A DNA stretch of 64,000 nucleotides from Rhizophagus irregularis (GCF_026210795.1 NC_089436.1:4898001-4962000), one strand, 5' to 3'. Numbered from the stretch's first letter, positions 10,994 through 23,110 are shown. Translations and numbers: made by a program. The notes: generated by a model from the sequence alone, not told the origin.

Positions 10994-11731
10994 TAGTGCT
11001 CCGAAAAAAATCTGATCTGATCAGATTTGATCTGAATCTGATCTGTCAGATTCAGATCAGATCAGATAAATTTAATCTGCAGTTCAGATTCAGATCAAAA
11101 AAATTTGATCTGAACAAATCAGATTAGCTTCAGATCAAATCAGATTAGATCAGATCAGATTCAGATTAGGCTTATTCAAAATCTGAATCTGATCAGATTG
11201 AATCTGACAGATTTGATTCAAATTTCAGATTTGATTTTACTAATAATTTCAGCCGAATTCATAATGCCGGCTGGAATTAATTCCTAAATTTTAACTCCAG
11301 CCAAAACGGATATGTCGATCATTTCCTTTTTTGGCGATAGCCGTTCCACAAAAATCAATTTTTATAGGAACCAAGTCGGAATTTTGTGTAACCTAAATTT
11401 CCTTTTTAGGAAATTCAATAATTCCTGCCAGAGTTAAGTGCATAATTCTGGCCGAATTACATATTTACAAATTATAGCTTTAGAATTTATAATATATTTA
11501 TTCAGATTCAAATCAGATTCAAATCAGATCAGATCAGATCCAGATCAGATCATATTTAATCAGTTTTGAATCAGATCAGATCAGATTTGAATCTAATTAA
11601 ATCTGATCTGATTCAGATTAAATTTAAACCGATCTGATTCAGATCAGATCAGATCAGATCAGATTTAATTAATTTCAGATCAGATTGAATCTAAGTAAAA
11701 TCTGATCTGATCTGATCTGTTAGGAGCACTA
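10994..11731. mobile_element. Non-autonomous hAT-like element with TCAGATC words
   Basis: The ends TAGTGCTCCG and GGAGCACTA are inverted. The 8-bp flanks GCCACGAA (10986-10993) and GCCATGAA (11732-11739) differ at one base. Both outer thirds are long runs of GATCTGATCAGATT-type words, so GATC occurs at extreme density. The centre is a plain AT-rich segment with AATTCCTGCC/GGCCGAATT words. Skipping the element restores ETQPRSGHPK in the host Tc1 transposase. Confidence 0.88.
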
Positions 11732-12695
11732 GCCATGAAGTGGTCATCCTAAACTTTTAAATTGTGAACACCAAAAAACATTAAAAAAAATTGTTAAAAA
11801 AAATAATCATCAATCAGCTGAACAAATAAAAAATAATTTTCAAGAGAAAACTGAACTGCAAGTTTCTACTAAGACTATAAGAAGAAATGCATAAACTATT
11901 TTTACGTATTCCAGCATTCAAACCTCTTCTTAACAATAAACAAAGAGAAAATCGTTTAAACTGGTGTATTGAAAGGAAAGGCTGGTCCATTAGAAAATGG
12001 AAGTCAGTTATTTGGAGTGATGAAAACCGCTTTACTATATTTAAAATGATGGTCCAGGTCATATTTGGAGAACTCCCAGAATAAGATTTAATATTCAAAA
12101 CATGGTTCCTTCAATTAAACATATATGGTGGTGGTGGAGTAATGATGTGGGGCTGTTTTTCAGAAAAAGGGATAGGACCACTTGTGAAAGTTAATGGGAA
12201 AATGAACTATCGTGACTATATTCAAATACTTGAAACACATTTGCTTCCTTTTATTGATAATAATTATAATGGACAAGAGTATACATGGCCTGGTAAATCT
12301 ATGGCCAAAAACGTAATTTGTAATTTGAAAATACATAATTCGTAATTAATTACGAAATTACCGTAAATATTATTAATTATTGTTGCAATCACATGATAAC
12401 TTTATTTTTAAGAGATTGATAATCTTTTTTTTAACGATTTTCTTTAAAAATATTATAAAGTATAAAGTACAAATAACTAGCGACAAGCAACAGCGCAGAA
12501 TTTAGGGAATATTAGTAAATTTTACTAATATTCCTTTTGGTTTTTTAAACGTCTAAAGCCTTGGACTTCAGAATGAAAGGCAGGTTTTTGAAATTGAGAG
12601 TCAAAGAACGTTAATGAAATTTTACTAACACTTCTTTATCTTTTTTTATTTGTAGGCATTTACCTGAATGTCTGGATGCAAATTTTAGCCTTAAA

Positions 12696-12939
12696 TAAGG
12701 TTGCTTGTCTAAACCTCTTCAAAATCCTATGATTAGTTTTGTCAAAATTTTAATATAGATTTATTATAGTTTTGGCAGAATTTCGGCAGTTTTGGCATTT
12801 ATAATAAGTTTCGGCAGTTTCGCCTTTTTCCAAAGTTTCGCCAGTTTTTTAATATAACTTTAATATAGTTTCGGCAGAATTTCGCTTTTCGGCGAAACGC
12901 CATCTTGCCTAAACCTCTAGGTTTCGGCAAGCAACCTTA
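12696..12939. mobile_element. 244-bp hAT MITE, TAAGGTT-end family, copy 2
   Basis: Same length, orientation and almost the same sequence as copy 1. The ends are TAAGGTTGCTTG and CAAGCAACCTTA, with a perfect 8-bp duplication GCCTTAAA (12688-12695, 12940-12947). It is inserted in the non-coding 3' part of the decayed hAT at 12282-17590, so it is younger than that element. Confidence 0.93.
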
Positions 12940-13634
12940 GCCTTAAACCTTTGAAATGAAAGGTTAAAGGTAGATGTTAGAAATTAGGACTTGGAAGTCA
13001 CTTGGGAGTCAGGAAGCATTAGTGAAATTTTGCTAATACTTCTTTTATCTTTTTTTTTGTAGGTGTCTAACTAAATAACTGGACATAAATTTTATTTAGC
13101 CTTAACGGAACTTCAAAATGGAAGGTAGGCATTATCACATTTGGAATTGAGAGTTAAGAAACATTAGTGACTGAGCCTTTACTGATATTTCTTTTGTTTT
13201 TTTAACTTTAGGCAGCTCAATTCTACCCGAAATTCTTGAAAGCTTGAACTATAAAAATTGGGATGAAAGAGCAAATCCAGAATTAAGGCAAATTTGAAAA
13301 TTTTGAGTATATTGTAATAGGAGATGTTGGTATTTATTTAAAGAAACAGTTCTTTTTTTTTAATTTTTAATGTAAAATAAAAAAATGTTTACTAAAAAAT
13401 TAACGTCTGAAATGTAGAAAATAATCAATATTATAAAATTATAATATAATTATGCAATTGAAATTTATAAACTTTCTTTATTATAACTACTATATCGTTT
13501 TGTTTTTACAATTATTATTATTCATTATCTACATTAAACTGTTTGTCTAATAGTTTATCCAAATCAAAATTCTTATTGCCATGATCAATGACATTATCAA
13601 TATTTACAAATTCAATAGTAATTACTTGTGGTTC

Positions 13635-16600
13635 TTAAAGTTTTAGTAATTCTATCAACTCATTTGATACAAAATTGAAATAATTTTCACTTTGTAAAAC
13701 ATTATCATTTTCAGAATTAAATTTTTCATACTTTTCTATATCAACAAGATCACTATCATTATTGTCATCTTCAATTTTCAACTCTTTCTCTTCAATTTCA
13801 TCATTGATATTTTGATATATACCATTTTGTAAGCATAGCGGACATGCTTTTATCACTTTGCCAATCATTTGTCGATCATATAATATATCATGTCACATTA
13901 ATTTTGAAGCTATGGTTAAAGCCATAAAATGCTTAGCCAAACTATACTAATGTCTTTTTAGTAGTATAATTTATGAAAAATAAAAAAAATTATATTGTCA
14001 AAGTTAACCTTAAACCAAAATTTTCAATAATTTGATATTTGCCTATATTTGCCGATCATCTGCTAATTTGACTTTAGAGCTTCGGGTGAAACCACAGATT
14101 TATGGGCGAAACTTGAAATTTTCAAAATATATTATTTAGGTATTCAAGAATCAATGGCCAAAATAATTATGTAGAATTTTAGGTAATCAAAAAGTTATCA
14201 TTGAGCAAATGTTTATGAATATTATTAAAATACACATATAGACAAAATTTGTAAAAATTTATTAACTGTTTAAAGAATTTTTTTTGGTAAATTTAGTATG
14301 CAGTAAATTTAAATGAATGTTAAATTTGTCTGTAAAATTATTATTATGTAGGATTTTCAACTGAAGTAATTATAACGAAGTGATAAAATTGAATAAATGA
14401 TCGACAAATGATTGATAAAATTGTGATAAAGTAAAGATGTTCACTATGCTCATTTCGTACCAATTGATAAAATTCTTCTTCATTTGTAACATTCAAATCT
14501 TTAGCAGTAAATTTTAATTCAGTTTTTGCATTTAAAACGTAATATGTGTGAAGTTTCGTAATATTTTGTAAGTGATCTACATTTAATCTAACAATCAATA
14601 TTAAAGAAAATTTAAGTTATGATTCGATAAAAATTAATTAATAAAAAACAATCATTACCATTCTTCTTTTGTTCATATATATACCACCCTATTACAGAAA
14701 ATATTCTTTCACATCCCGCATTATATGGGGTTATTGAAAATATTTTTAACGCGAGTTGTTGGATAAAATTTTCTTCTCCTTCATCTTGTTCTACATAACT
14801 CCACCAACATTCAACTGTATAATATTTAGAAATAAATTCATCATCATAAGGAGGGAGCTTATTATGAAAGGATGCAATTTATCCAATCAATGTTGAACTG
14901 GAATTTTCTCTACCGCCCATTTTTGTCTATATATTATCAATTGCCCAATATACTACTTTACGGCAAACTTGATTTCTAAATCCTTTACCTACAATATTAA
15001 TTAATTTATTAGGATTTTAAAAATTAATATGTAAATATATAATTACAGTGGCCTGCTAAAAGTGACCGACCACCTAAAAATTAATAAAATCAGTTATTTT
15101 CATTAATAATTTTTATATTTATTTTAAAATTAGAAATATAAAAACCTATTTTAAAAAGTATTTTTATACTTACTAATTAATAATAAAATTGTGTATAAAT
15201 ATCTAATTTTAATGTGAAAAAAAAAATTGACTTTTTAACTAGAGCAGCTAGAGCAAAACAGATGCCAAAAATCGATTTTTCAACTAAAAATTAGCTTATT
15301 TTCAAAAAATCAGAAAAATTTGATTAGTAATTGCTGAGAATCCCCTCCTAAAAATCGGCAAAATTGATGATCTACTGTACATATAAAAATTATAAAATTT
15401 TACCAAAATTCATGATTTAAAAGCAGATTTTTCCAAGAACTGCTGATTAAAATCTTCTGATTTTTTGAAAATAAGCTAATTTTTAGTTGAAAAATCGATT
15501 TTTGCTATCTATTTTGCTCTAGCTGCTCTGGTTAAAAAGTTAATTTTTTTTTTCACATTAAAATTAGATATTTATACATAATTTTATTATTAATTAAGTA
15601 TAAAAATACTTTAAAATAGGTTTTTATATTTCTAATTTTAAAATAAATATAAAAATTATTAATGAAAATAACTGATGTCATTAATTTTTAGGTGGTCGGT
15701 CACTTTTGGCAGGCCACTGTACATACATATCATGATACAATGGATGAAGTAAATAAGCTAACATGTATAATCTGAAATCAAACTGTTTCCATCTTTTATT
15801 AAATACTTCAATACATTGCTGTTAAAAAATAGTGTGTGATTCTGATATGTTTTTAATTAAATATGATAACTTTATTAATTGAAGAAAACAATCTGCCAAT
15901 ATTGTATTTTTCATTTCTAAATATTTAACAGCCTTCTTTATTGGTTTAAGAATGAATTGTAATTCTTCAACTTCCATAAAAAAACGTCTTGTAATAATAT
16001 CTTTAATATTTTTTTTTAGATAATCTGGATTATCAATTACGATTTAAAATTAAAAAATAAATTATTAGATAAATTTCAATTAAAAATTTAAATAATAAAA
16101 TAATTGAAGCTGACATTTTTTAAAGCATCTTCACACTTTAAAACTGAAGAAATACAATCAAAAGCAGTTGTCCATCTTGTTTGACAATATCCCTTCAGCC
16201 CTCCTCCTTTAATCATATTTTCTATTATTTCGTTTGTTAATATTGCATTTGCTTGGTGAGATGCTTTGAAAAAATAAACTAATTTCATACATTTTTTTAA
16301 TATTGATTGAGCGAATTCTAATTTATATATATCATTATTAGTTAGCAAATTAATATGATGTGCAATGCATCGAATTGGCATTATAAATCCATATTAATCA
16401 TTAACTAGTTTTTTTGCAAAAACTATTGCCGATGCATTATCTGATACTATTCCACCAAATTTGGTAGAACCAACATTCTCAATTATTTCAATCATTTTAT
16501 CTGCCAAAAAACGTCCAGTATGTGAATAATTTAACAGATTTTGAACTGAATGAACATATTCCTTTCTTTCTTTAGTAATGAGAATAAATGCATAAAGAGA

Positions 16601-17281
16601 CTGTCCACGAGCATTCGTCCAACCATCCACTCCTTGAATAAAAAAGTAAATTAATATAAATTATTAAATTATTAATTTATTATAAATATATAATATAATT
16701 ATTTAATATATACCTAATGTAATTAAGGTATTTTTTATTACTTAATTTAAGATTTATTTTGGTAATTACATGGAAATCTTTGCATTAAGCATATCATTTG
16801 AAAGTGTTTGTCTACATGGCAGAATATATCCAGAGCATAAAGTACGAAGAAGATCAATAAAAAATGGATTTTCAATGATATGAAAGGGAATGCCGCAGCA
16901 GCCAAAAAATTTTACAATAGCATGATTTACCATCTCAACTTTAACTTGATCAATTTTAGTTGATTCAAATTTTTCATTTATTTTTGGCTAATTAAGATCA
17001 ACTTTAATATTTTTATTTTTATATTCAAGATGTCCATTATTTTTTACTTTTTCTAAAAAAATTGTTTTTATTTCGTATGGTGCTTTTGAACAATTAATAG
17101 CTATATATCCTTGCATTTCAATAGGTTGACCTATTTGTTGTTTCCAACCACAAAAATTACACTCTGCTGAACAGTGACCTCTATTTCTTGGTCCTTCTTT
17201 AAAATATTCCCAAACATCAGTTTTTGGACGGCCACGTTTTTTTTTATTTAAATCAATATTTTCACTTTGACTATTACTCAT
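13635..17281 (-). pseudogene. hAT transposase, decayed and interrupted
   Basis: Reading the minus strand from ATG 17281: a BED-type zinc finger (CNFCGW, with RGRPKTDVWEYF before it), then DGWTNARGQSLYAF with the first catalytic Asp, GIVSDNASAIVFAKK with the second Asp, MPIRCIAHHINLL, CQTRWTTAFDCISS, and after the foldback insertion a dimerisation segment (ITPYNAGCERIFSVIGW). An acidic tail follows around 13640-13868. In-frame TAG codons in the C-terminal third, several breaks, and the insertion at 15046-15719 make it inactive. It resembles the intact transposase at 24097-26375 in every motif and is probably from the same clade. Confidence 0.88.
15046..15719. mobile_element. Long palindromic foldback MITE (Tc1/mariner type)
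   Basis: The element starts CAGTGGCCTGCTAAAAGTGA and ends with the inverted copy TCACTTTTGGCAGGCCACTG. It is flanked by TA on both sides (15044-15045, 15720-15721), as in Tc1/mariner insertions. The arms of about 280 bp are near-perfect inverted copies around a loop of about 110 bp. It encodes nothing. It interrupts the decayed hAT transposase. Confidence 0.9.
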
Positions 17282-17585
17282 ATTTAAAAAAAAATTGTAA
17301 AAAGCTAAAGTTTAATATTAGAAAAATTATTTTGATATTAAAAGAAATGGAGAGTTCAATAATTTTATTGTACGTATTAGTTAATTATCATTACTATTTT
17401 GTTATTTATTAATTTATATAAGATAATACTATATCAAATTGTATTATATTTTTTAACTAATAATATTTATACTAATTACGTATGATATAAATAATTACGT
17501 ATTTACGTATTTTTAAAAATAACTGGTAATTAATTACCAGGATTACGAATTACGTATTTACATAATTATACATAATTACCAGACC

Positions 17586-20500
17586 ATGTATACTTTGGAC
17601 CATTTATTTTGATCACCTTTTAACTGAGTTATCATCATCAGCAATTTCTCCTTACATATGGAGTTCTGGTATCCTTGCAGACATTCTTAACATCAACAAT
17701 AAGATGTTACTGTACCTATTACTCAATTTACTTATATGGAAGATTCCACTTTGATTGCCTTTTCTTTAAAAGGTTTAAAACAATTGCTTTCTATTGCCCA
17801 TGATTTTTATTTTTTAAATAATATTACAGTAAACTTCTCAAAATACGAGTTGGTCTCCTTTTCAGTTGGCAATAATTTAGTTATATTTGAGTTAAGCTCT
17901 GAAATTCTGAATCACCTTTCCTTAATGAGCTTTTCATTACAGGCTCTGAAGTTATCCTTGTCCTTTCAATTTTTGGGTGTTTAGTTCAATTTGCAAGGAT
18001 CCTTCAATTTTGTCCTCTCATAATTTAAAGACATTTATTCATCTTTTGTGACGTCTGTGCAGTTCAATGAAATTATCACCTGCTCAATTGGCTACCTTCA
18101 TTCTTCGGTTGTATTACTGAAAGTTCAATTTCGCTCTCAAGTTTTATACTTGTCAGAAACGCAGATTATACGAATCGCTAATAGTTATTATGGTTTTCAA
18201 CACAAAGCTTTATCTGTAGCTCGTACCTTTCCATTGGTAACTTTAACTAGCAGATTTTTTAGTAAAGATATCAACCCTTATGACTCTCTTTGTGAATGAC
18301 TTATATGTCATTTTTTATCTTGAATTTGCTTTTATCAATTGGCTCCAAACATGTAAACTGGGTTTTTATTATATTATGAACCTTACAGTTTACTTTAAAG
18401 TGGCCTTCTTCCTTAGATTTTTTAGTGGATTCTTCTCCATAGACTTCTAAATCCTGTTCTATTAGCTATAATTGGCTTTTTCAAGCCTTCAAACTACTTC
18501 GAGATACCAGACTTCAATTTGATTTTCCTGATCATACCTTCTTGGATTTGATATCCAATGAAGCGTGCCCTCTGATTTCGATTTCTTCTGGCTTGGCTAA
18601 TCTCGAAATGTGTTCTTGGCTCAATTCTGCTTTTTGGTGTTTATCCCAAGTCATAAATCCATTTTATAATTTTCATTTTGTATAGACTGACCTTAAAAGA
18701 ATGGGCTTTGTTGCCAATACTGGAAAAACTCCTTCTTGGTTTCGGCTTATTACTTCCTTTCCTAATTTAACCTTTTTTTTATCTTAACGAGTAGGTGCTA
18801 TTAATATCACTCCATCTCTTTCTTCTTTGGTTGAAAAATTTGTAAACATAATTGACACTTCTTCTCATATACATTTCTGGAACAAGTATTATTGAATTGT
18901 TGGTGTTGATTCTTCAAACTCTCTTAATTTTAGGGAAGTTTTTTACACTATTGATGATCACTCTGGAATTCGTGTAGTTTATTTTTCTTATTAGATTCCT
19001 ACTACACATGACCATATGCAAATCACTCCTTATCCTGGTTGTTCCCTTCATTGCCTTGCTAATGATGAAAGCCCTTTAGCTTTGAAATCTGTTAGAGAAA
19101 AATTACTTCATCGATCTTGTTTATCTGTTTTACCTTCTTACCGCTGTTTACAATTATTTTAAATGAATGCACATGTAGACATTTCACAACAATTTATTAA
19201 TTTAAAACTTTCTTCTTTCATTTTATCTTCTTATTTTAGATTTTTATTTAGGTTTTCAGAATTGTATATCCTGGAAAAGTTTTTAGCGATTGATAGATCT
19301 TTTTTAATGCAAGGTGACAGTTCTCCTACCCTTTCTCCAGATCTTCCCTCTGCAATGATTCCTACTTTTGCCCTGCATTCTGACACCTAATTTCACATCT
19401 TTGGGACTGTACACGCAATTGAATCATCAACTTCATACTTTATCTACGCTTGGGTACAAACCCCTAATTACTTCATACTCGATTCTAAAATTTTTTTCTG
19501 CCTGATGATTTCTCCATATAATGATGTTGCAGAATTGGCCTTTATACTATATGTGTTGAATTCCCTTCCTTTGGATTTCTCAGTTTCATTTGTCTTCTTG
19601 TTCAAATTTGACAGCTTGTATTCGTGATAGTGCGATGTTTTCCCTATAAGACGAACCTGATTGAAGAATAATCCTTTATGGTCTTATATTTCAGAATTGT
19701 TGAACTCTAGACATATCTCTTATAGATTTATTTGCTTCCTTAAAGACTCTGCTCCTCTTAATTCCATTTGTGCATAAGAACTTATCAAAGCACGTAATTG
19801 GCCTGAATTTTTACAACCTGTGCCATTGATGGACGTTATTTTTCCCTCTTCTCTGAACACCATGGGTCTCTTCACTAGGTATAATGAACTTTTAACTCAA
19901 GACCCGATCAAGTATTGGAGATCCTTATCAGATATTCGGCAGTTTTTCTCATTGTTAGGACTCTTCCAATTTCTTCCTATACAAACTTCTTTCTACGCTG
20001 TGGACTGGTTGCTTTCTTTTAACACTTTCAAACAGACTTTGTATCCACGTCTCGTAATTTTCAAATCTTTCACTTTTGCACAATTCTATCTTAAACTCTG
20101 GTTCAATGAGCTTCCTGTAATGTACAAACTGTCTCAAAGATATCCTAATTTATATGCTGATGACTCCTTATGTCCGATTTGTGGCATTTTTATGGAAACA
20201 TTAAAACACCTATTTGTTTGCTCGCCTAGCCATTTGGATGCCAAAGATGATATTTCTGAGCTTCTGAACCAAAGGATATTACCACAGAACTTATTGAACG
20301 TTTCCTGGTCAAACTTGTTACTAAAGCGTCTTTCTTACTCTGATGCAAACAAATATATGACGAACTCCTTTTCACTCTTCGTAACTTACCAACACTTGGC
20401 CTCCCAGAACTACTTTTGAGTAATAATTATTCTTTGTTTTCAGCTTCTTAGTTTCTCCAAGGCTTTATTCTACGTGATCTTCTGATGTGCCTTATATGAT

Positions 20501-20700
20501 ACTCTGGTTTGAGTTATCGATGCATATCCTCCATTATTTCTCGAACCTTTTTGAAACTTCAACATGAAATTTATCACGAACTTTAGCAACCGAGGTGCAA
20601 ATATAAAACTGAGAAGGACGCGGCAAAGGGTATTTTGCCAAGTGCTCTCTGATCGTACAAAGGACCTTCTGTTTAACCATTCCGCTTTTCTGCTCCTCAA
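17586..20700 (+). pseudogene. LINE-type retrotransposon fragment (reverse transcriptase to C-terminus)
   Basis: The remnant begins abruptly at LWTIYFDHLLTELSS, inside the reverse-transcriptase fingers/palm. After a frame change it gives TYMEDSTLIAFSLKGLKQLL, which corresponds to the catalytic Y-x-DD box with Glu for the first Asp, and then INFSKYELVSF-like residues (TVNFSKYELVSF). Long open pieces follow, with a zinc-binding stretch near 20160-20235 (CPICGIFMETLKHLFVCSPSH), typical of the region after RNase H in these elements. The end contains HEIYHELWQPRCK near 20570-20610. Many stops and frame changes separate the pieces. The 5' half is missing, either by 5' truncation or by the rearrangement at 17590. 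Confidence 0.8.
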
Positions 20701-20814
20701 GTAGCTTTATCTCAGGCCAATAGGTCTCTTTCCACTTCTGAATGGTTTACTCTTGGTATTAATTAGCTCTATTCCTCCTTAGCCCAACATTGCTTATAGT
20801 TTCATCACCATCAG

Positions 20815-21297
20815 GAAATTTTATAGCGTGAAAAATTGCGTAAGTTTACGATTTTGTAAGTTTACGAAAGTTTATGGCATAATATTTCGAAAAATTTCAA
20901 AATATTACGTAAGTTTACAATTTTGTAAGATTTATGTGATATTACGGTTAAAATATTACGTAAGTTTTCAATATCGTAAGATTTACGCAATATTACGGTC
21001 AAAATATTCTGCAAATTTATGAAACTGTAAACCTGCGTAATATTACGGTTGAAATATTTCGAAAATTTATGAAACTGTAAACCTGCGTAATATTACAGTT
21101 AAAATATTTCGAAAATTTACGAAACTGTAAACCTGCGTAATATTACAGTTGAAATATTTCGAAAATTTACGAAACTGTAAACCTGCGTAATATTACGGTT
21201 AAAATATTTCGAAAATTTACGAAACTGTAAACCTGCGTAATATTACGGTTGAAATATTTCGAAAATTTACGAGATTGTAAACTGCATATGCAGTAGA
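20815..21297. repeat. Iterated TTACG word region with a 50-bp tandem array
   Basis: From 21001 to about 21275 a 50-bp unit (starting RAAATATTTCGAAAATTTA, containing AAACTGTAAACCTGCG) repeats about five and a half times in perfect register. The first base alternates A,G,A,G,A,G from unit to unit. Upstream (20828-21000) are looser AATATTACG words. The left boundary TATAGCGTGAAAAATTGCG resembles the inverted right end of the related region ending near 36630, so it is probably a TA-ended element of the same type with a lost right end. Confidence 0.8.
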
Positions 21298-21299
21298 AC

Positions 21300-21654
21300 G
21301 TATACAAGGGGCATGTGATACTATTGAATAATCAAAAATAATATAAACACCTTTTCTTTTATATAAACACCTTTTTTTTTAAGTTTGGGAAAGCAAATTT
21401 ATTTTATTTACGAATTTTTTATTATTTACAATTTTTATGTTAAAAATTAAAGTAAATTCTAATTTTTATTATAACTTAATAAAAAAATACACATTTGATA
21501 CTTGTTCGCTATTATTTTATAAAATAGTACCCAGGCTGTACGGCGTGGACGTCAGTATCAGTCACAGCCCAAAAAAAACGTGAGTCTCCAGCCGATATTT
21601 GGTACGGACTGGGCCTAGCTACTCACTTAATAAATAATAAAAAAATAAAAATAA
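21300..21654. other. Intergenic, no gene recognised
   Basis: This is AT-rich sequence. The stretch 21530-21620 is less AT-rich and resembles neither a known repeat nor a coding exon. Confidence 0.4.
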
Positions 21655-22279
21655 TTATCTTCTTCTACGATATGTAGATAAGTTTCTCCTTGCCCTACGA
21701 TCATCACGCGTGACTAAAATTGATCAAATTTATCAAATTTAAAACATGAACGTAAATATTAATTATAAATTTTATTATAGTATAATTACCCGGCCTCTCC
21801 CAAAATCTTGTTCTAAATTTGTGATAATATCTTGCGCCAGTACGCGTCCACAGCCGCCACTCAGGGTTACCATTACGATAAAGGACATAGTTCTAAATAT
21901 CAAAATCAGTTTGAATATTCGGTAAATACATTTAATTTATATGAATGTAATTTTATTTATTTACTTACATGCTAATCCCTGACGAGGTTCCTCTACTTTT
22001 GGCTGCACTGTTGCCCGGAAACCCTCGTTTGAAATATTCTATTTATTCTGATTCAATTAAATGGATTGGTTAATTTGAATTTAAATTCTTTCTTAAAGAA
22101 ATTATAGATATTAGTCATATGAACCTATTGGCAACAGAGTCCCAAAAATCTTGGCGGCTTCTACCATTAATATTGTGGTAGGCGCGGTTTCTGTCTCGGC
22201 GTATGTCAACAAGTTCGTCCATCATAGCCCAGTTCCAATAGACGTTATAGTGGGAACGATGACGTGTGTGGCGAGGCAT
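21655..22279 (-). pseudogene. Myb/SANT-like DNA-binding protein with two nonsense codons
   Basis: Four exons can be joined on the minus strand: 22279-22125, 22038-21969, 21892-21790 and 21713-21655. All have GT-AG introns and total 387 nt, exactly 129 codons. The product starts MPRHTRHRSHYNVYWNWAMM, continues ELVDIRRDRNRAYHN and RSRQDFWDSVANR. Its second exon reads VSGQQCSQK, stop, RNLVRD, stop, H. The pattern W-x(n)-L-x-x-IR with a later QC-x-x-KW-x-x-L is that of Myb/SANT-like or MADF modules, used by transposon accessory proteins and regulators. One TAG (21993-21995) replaces the expected conserved Trp (KW). The other (21972-21974) follows RD. The end is Arg-rich (RDDRRARRNLSTYRRRR). Because everything else is in frame, decay is probably recent. 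The identity of the domain is inferred, not proven. Confidence 0.6.
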
Positions 22280-22566
22280 TATTAGATTAGATTTGATTTT
22301 TATAATTTGATTTTGAGATGAGTAAAAATTTGAAAGAAAGTCGTAAAATGTCACTTTAAATAAAATTTGAACAATACCTCTTTGGTTTGATTTTATTTCT
22401 CATTTCAATTAAAATTTAATTTATTAGACTTTTCATCATTAAACATATTAATTAAATCTCATGCGGATATGGATTATCTAAATATAAATATCATGATTCT
22501 AAATATAAATATAAATCACTTAATTTATTTTAATTTTTTTTTAAAAAAAAAAATCATCAATATATC

Positions 22567-22810
22567 TAAGGTTGCTTGCTGAAACCTAGGGGTTTAGGCA
22601 AGATGGCGTTTCGCCGAAAAGCGAAATTCTGCTGAAACTATATTAAAGTTATATTAAAAAACTGGCGAAACTTTGGAGAAAGGCGAAACTGCTGAAACTT
22701 ATTATAAATGCCGAAATTGCCAAAACTCTGCCGAAACTATAATAAATCTATAGTAAAATTTTGACTAAACTAATCGTAGGATTTTGAAGAGGTTTAGACA
22801 AGCAACCTTA
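22567..22810. mobile_element. 244-bp hAT MITE, TAAGGTT-end family, copy 3 (inverted)
   Basis: It begins TAAGGTTGCTTGCTGAAACC and ends GACAAGCAACCTTA, and is flanked by a perfect 8-bp duplication AATATATC (22559-22566, 22811-22818). The sequence is the reverse complement of the copies at 10074 and 12696 and has exactly the same length. It is full of GCGAAACT words. Confidence 0.93.
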
Positions 22811-22910
22811 AATATATCATATTTAAAAATAAAACAATTATATTCTGATTAAATATTTTGCGTACATTTCTTAAAAAAATCATAAAAAAAAATCTTGTAC
22901 GTCGTACATG

Positions 22911-23110
22911 CAATTACTAAATATCATCCCCTTGTGATAAATAAAAATTACGCAACACAAATTCAACACAAACTCAACACAAATTTAACAAATTTAACGA
23001 AATTTGGCCAAAATTAATAATTTTTTACCAGAATTATCAACACAAATTGAACACAAATTGAACACAAATTTCAGTCACGATTTATTTATGTCACACCCGT
23101 GTTGTTAATA
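22911..23110. repeat. Left terminal inverted repeat of the Plavaka element
   Basis: Inverted counterpart of 32605-32781. It contains CAATTACTAAATATCATCCC at the outside, tandem AACACAAATT words in the middle and the imperfect palindrome GTCACACCCGTGTTGTTAA at the inner end. Confidence 0.85.

Larger units (their letters stand above)
10017..12281 (+). pseudogene. Tc1/mariner transposase, interrupted by three insertions
   Basis: ATG 10017 starts MYDLTDAKCNQIIGLFKGG. Jumping over the element at 10074-10317 gives TTRQKIVKMFGFSKTAVYQ, the helix-turn-helix of a Tc1-type transposase. Jumping over 10412-10965 and 10994-11731 continues with GKSLETQPRSGHPKLLN, then HQSAEQIKNNF and VSTKTIRR. After a one-base frame change near 11885 the catalytic half follows: FLRIPAFKPLLNNKQRENRL, VIWSDENRF (first catalytic Asp) and, after another frame change, GGGGVMMWGCFSEKG and MNYRDYIQILETHLLPFID. 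The block with the second Asp (usually QQDNAP) is absent because the sequence ends against a hAT element at 12282. Transposase of a cut-and-paste TA-targeting element; inactive here. Confidence 0.85.
12282..17590. mobile_element. Decayed autonomous hAT element
   Basis: The ends TACATGGCCTGGTAA and TTACCAGACCATGTA are inverted. Subterminal zones repeat TACGTAATT / ATTACGTATT words (12310-12370, 17480-17580). The interior holds a decayed hAT transposase on the minus strand, a 244-bp MITE (12696-12939) and a TA-flanked foldback (15046-15719). The immediate 8-bp flanks do not match. The left flank is Tc1 transposase and the right flank is LINE reverse transcriptase, so the outer junctions have been rearranged. 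Confidence 0.8.

Noticed and set aside
10994-11731. Dense GATC sites as a methylation or mismatch-repair signal
   Set aside because: The density is a by-product of the TCAGATC word inside a transposable element with clear ends and duplication. No Dam-like system is expected in a fungus.
21001-21275. Regular 50-bp array as a possible CRISPR
   Set aside because: Units are contiguous with no unique spacers, and the context is a eukaryotic transposon region.
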